Assembly: GCA_023489135.1 (NCBI GenBank)
Contig: JAMDCE010000141.1
Location: 2,007 to 9,871, forward strand
Direction: 5' to 3'
From: Chloroflexota bacterium
GTDB lineage: Bacteria > Chloroflexota > Chloroflexia > JAMDCE01
DNA length: 7,865 bases
Shown here: in pieces, positions 5,240 to 7,865 of the stretch
Layout of the letters: each line of letters opens with the position of its first letter
Numbering within the stretch: the stretch's first letter is position 1
Notes under the pieces: generated by a model
Told to the model about the DNA's origin: nothing
The model's database searches: none
What the model saw: only the letters and a program-made list of their open reading frames with translations
Program-made: the position numbers and the translations under genes

Positions 5240-7865
5240 ATGGCTGAGGACGAGAACCAACCACAAGCTGAGAGGCCCAAGAAACGGACGAGAAAGCCGC
5301 GGGACCCGGCAAAGCCGGGTCGGGTAGGTGGCGGCCTACCGGAGAATAACTCTTACATACCCGAGGTTCCAGCGCCAGGCGACGATTCTGTCGCCGGTCC
5401 TTCGGACGGATCAAGCGCTACCGATATCGTAAGCGGGCCACTCATTGTAAGGAATGGCGCACAGTCACCTCCTTCTCCAGCTTCCCCCTCTCGCCTTTCA
5501 TTGGGAGGCCAATCTGCCGCTGGCTCCAAGGCCGAACGCCTGCGCCGGTTGAAAAGGGGCAATGGCCGGCGAGTGCCCGTCTTCGTGATGCGTAACCACA
5601 ACGGGTCCAATCACCGACCCCATCTCCGGATCTGGTTGAGTCTTTTTATCGTGGCGTTCCTCGGGATTCCGATTATGGTGATGATTCTTATGGCCTCCGC
5701 GGGGGCCGGCGCCTACAATTATTTTACTCGTGACCTCCCTTCCATTGCCAGCGCCAAGGGGATAAGCTTCGAGACCACGAAGATCTATGACCGGCACGGC
5801 AATTTGCTTCACGAGATTTACGATTCCTCCGAAGGAATGCGCACCTACGTCTCTTTGCAAGAGATTTCGCCCTACGTCATTACGGCCACCATCGCCACTG
5901 AGGACGCAAATTTCTACTCTAACTCCGGAGTTGACGCTGAAGCGATCGTCCGCGCCGTTTATATCAACTACAGTGGCAAAGGCTCCTCCGGTGCCAGCAC
6001 CATCACCCAGCAGCTGGTCCGAAATATAATTCTCAAGCAGGAGAAATATGAAAGGACGCTGACGCGGAAGATTCGAGAGGCGTTGCTGGCTATAGAGTTC
6101 TCCCGAACATATAGCAAGGACAAGATTCTGGAGATGTATCTCAACGAGGTCTACTACGGTAACCTGGCCTACGGTATCGACGCGGCCGCCCAGTCCTATT
6201 TTGGAAAGCTGTCCAAAGACCTGGATCTAGCCGAAAGTTCGATGCTGGCCGGCCTTCCCCAGGCCCCCTCTTCCTACGACCCCACTAAGAATTGGCGCGC
6301 GGCCAAGCAGAGGCAGAAGATCGTTCTCGGGTTGATGGTGAAACAAGGGTATATTACCCCTGAGCGGGCCGCCGCTGCGGACGCAGAAGAGCTCCACTTC
6401 GTGCAGAGGAAGTCGGAAATGAGGGCGCCGCACTTCGTCTATTATGTGAAGGAGGTCCTCGAGGGAATCTACGGGCCGGATATGGTGAACCAAGGAGGGC
6501 TCACGGTCTACACGACCATGGACTTAGATTTCCAGGCCGCCGCCGAAGACGTGGTGCGAAAACAGGTCGCTCAGTTGAAAGAGTTCAACGCGCACAACGG
6601 TGCGCTGGTGGCGATGAAGCCGGGGACCGGGGAAATCCTGGCCATGGTAGGAAGTGTGGACTATAACGACAAGAGCATAGACGGCGAGGTGAACATCGCG
6701 ACCTGGGAAAGACAACCTGGGAGCTCTTTCAAGCCCATTACCTACCTCGCGGCCTTCAAGAAGGGCTGGAATCCGGCGACATTGATCGCGGACAGTAGGA
6801 CGGAATTTGATATGGGTCCAGGGTCCAAGCCTTACGTGCCAGAGAATTACGACAGGAAATATCACGGACCGGTGAGCCTGAGGCTGGCTCTGGCAAATTC
6901 CCTGAATATCCCGGCGGTGAAGGTTTTGCGTTATGCCGGACTGCAGGACACCATAGATCTAGCGCACTCCCTGGGGATAACGGGGCTCCAGAGGGGATTG
7001 TCAAACTACGGGCTGTCGTTGACTCTCGGCGGTGGCGAGGTGAAGCTTTTGGACCTTACCACTGCTTACTCGACGATAGCCAACGAAGGAAGGTACACCG
7101 GACCGATCAGTATATTGAAAGTCTTGGACAGAGATGGAAAGGTCATTTACGACTACCAACCGCCAAAGAAGGCCGGTCGGGAGGTAGTTAGCCCTCAGTT
7201 GGCCTACCTGATGACCAACATCCTCTCCGACAACAAGGCGCGGGAGCCTATGTTCGGCGTCGATAATCCCCTCAAGCTCGACAGGCCAGCAGCGGCAAAG
7301 ACGGGGACCACGGATGATTGGAAAGACAACTGGACCATGGGCTACACCCCAGGCTTGGTGGCAGGGGTCTGGGTAGGCAACACGGACAACCAGGAGATGC
7401 AGCATATCTCGGGAATAACGGGGGCGGCGCCAATCTGGCACGACTTTATGGAGAGAGTCTACGGAGACAGCAAGCTAACCGCCTTGCTCAAGGGGCCAGA
7501 CGACCAGGATTTGCCGACGGACTTCCAGGAACCACCCGGGATCGTCAAAGTCGAGGTCAGCCGGCTCTCAGGGCAGCTGGCTACTCCAAACTGCCCCAAG
7601 GTGACGGAAGTGTTTGTCCAGGGGACTGAGCCGAAGGACAAATGTATCCTCCACGGTGGCGCCGGATCGGGTACGTGGGTGAACATTTGCACGAAGTCCA
7701 ACTCGCTGGCCACCAAATATTGTCCGAAGGATGAGGTGATGTCTCGATTCTATCCCAGCGGTGTAAACAGCGATCTCGACTATGTCAAAGAGTACAATGA
7801 GTTCGTGAAGGATTATGGTCGCAATGCGGGTAAGTACTGGCTCATCGAACCGGGAGTCTGGGGAG
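5240..7865 (+). CDS. Class A penicillin-binding protein (PBP1A-like), 3' end missing
   Basis: This bifunctional peptidoglycan synthase polymerises lipid II glycan strands and cross-links the stem peptides outside the membrane. The 875 visible residues hold a basic, Pro/Gly-rich cytoplasmic tail (1-130), one membrane anchor (about 131-158), a GT51 glycosyltransferase domain with catalytic Glu221 (TEDANFY), GASTITQQLVRN (251-262), RKIREALLAIE and ILEMYLNEVYYG (296-307), and a transpeptidase domain with Ser495 (SSFK), SLN (554-556) and KTGT (687-690). After it come about 100 residues with four cysteines (785, 802, 817, 828), and the frame is still open at the window edge. The ATG is fixed by an in-frame TGA at 5201 and AAGGA 6 nt upstream. 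All catalytic motifs are intact, so it should be active and beta-lactam sensitive. The 130-residue tail is longer than in E. coli PBP1a. Two hairpins lie in the first 35 codons. Confidence 0.95.
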   Translation, partial: MAEDENQPQAERPKKRTRKPRDPAKPGRVGGGLPENNSYIPEVPAPGDDSVAGPSDGSSATDIVSGPLIVRNGAQSPPSPASPSRLSLGGQSAAGSKAERLRRLKRGNGRRVPVFVMRNHNGSNHRPHLRIWLSLFIVAFLGIPIMVMILMASAGAGAYNYFTRDLPSIASAKGISFETTKIYDRHGNLLHEIYDSSEGMRTYVSLQEISPYVITATIATEDANFYSNSGVDAEAIVRAVYINYSGKGSSGASTITQQLVRNIILKQEKYERTLTRKIREALLAIEFSRTYSKDKILEMYLNEVYYGNLAYGIDAAAQSYFGKLSKDLDLAESSMLAGLPQAPSSYDPTKNWRAAKQRQKIVLGLMVKQGYITPERAAAADAEELHFVQRKSEMRAPHFVYYVKEVLEGIYGPDMVNQGGLTVYTTMDLDFQAAAEDVVRKQVAQLKEFNAHNGALVAMKPGTGEILAMVGSVDYNDKSIDGEVNIATWERQPGSSFKPITYLAAFKKGWNPATLIADSRTEFDMGPGSKPYVPENYDRKYHGPVSLRLALANSLNIPAVKVLRYAGLQDTIDLAHSLGITGLQRGLSNYGLSLTLGGGEVKLLDLTTAYSTIANEGRYTGPISILKVLDRDGKVIYDYQPPKKAGREVVSPQLAYLMTNILSDNKAREPMFGVDNPLKLDRPAAAKTGTTDDWKDNWTMGYTPGLVAGVWVGNTDNQEMQHISGITGAAPIWHDFMERVYGDSKLTALLKGPDDQDLPTDFQEPPGIVKVEVSRLSGQLATPNCPKVTEVFVQGTEPKDKCILHGGAGSGTWVNICTKSNSLATKYCPKDEVMSRFYPSGVNSDLDYVKEYNEFVKDYGRNAGKYWLIEPGVWG
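5303..5340 (+). repeat. Two adjacent hairpins at the start of the PBP coding sequence
   Basis: GACCCGGC/GCCGGGTC (5303-5310 and 5314-5321) form an 8-bp perfect stem with an AAA loop. Directly after, GGTAGG/CCTACC (5323-5328 and 5335-5340) form a 6-bp stem. They encode part of the disordered basic tail (about residues 22-34). Confidence 0.6.

Noticed and set aside
1..7865. CRISPR array, tRNA, rRNA or insertion sequence
   Set aside because: No regularly spaced repeats, no cloverleaf or rRNA-like stretch, and no transposase-like protein was found by reading.

Overview
The window is bacterial: genes are tightly packed, Shine-Dalgarno sequences sit at normal spacing, promoters are sigma70-type, and there is a class A penicillin-binding protein. 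The mix of a BKACE enzyme, a class III aminotransferase with a CxxC-type cysteine cluster, a YlxP/DUF503 protein and a PBP1A with a long basic cytoplasmic tail is what I would expect of a Chloroflexota-like environmental genome. This is a weak inference from family memory. The window looks like one end of a contig, because its first 28 bases are an inverted copy of an internal sequence and a gene is cut there.

Layout. Positions 1-3604 carry four genes on the minus strand, in transcription order: a BKACE (DUF849) beta-keto acid cleavage enzyme (3604-2771), a YjbQ/UPF0047 protein (2686-2273), a class III PLP aminotransferase (1958-645) and the N-terminal part of a TPP-dependent enzyme (293-18). 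The aminotransferase is frameshifted close to its end by a perfect 26-bp tandem duplication, and its true C-terminal tail lies out of frame at 562-663. Promoters for this strand are seen before the BKACE gene (3680-3708) and before the aminotransferase (2237-2265). The second implies an untranslated leader of about 270 nt. A classical SDR oxidoreductase (3931-4695) is divergent from the BKACE gene and has its own extended -10 promoter.

A small DUF503/YlxP gene (5019-4726, minus) converges on the SDR gene. Divergent from it, a class A PBP (5240 to the right edge, plus) has GT51 and transpeptidase domains with all key motifs and is cut at the right end. The 220-bp gap between these two holds an extended -10 promoter and an operator-like palindrome.

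How the genes fit together. The left half looks like an accessory catabolic cluster. Transamination of an amino acid, redox interconversion (SDR), TPP-dependent C-C chemistry and acetyl-CoA-dependent cleavage of a beta-keto acid (BKACE) could form one amino- or keto-acid breakdown route, but the substrate cannot be read from sequence. The right half is ordinary housekeeping (cell wall, YlxP). I see no mobile-element genes, CRISPR array, tRNA or rRNA. The most notable points are the frameshifting duplication, the 28-bp inverted repeat at the contig edge that ends the TPP gene, and a BKACE whose amine-binding position differs from the characterised Kce.
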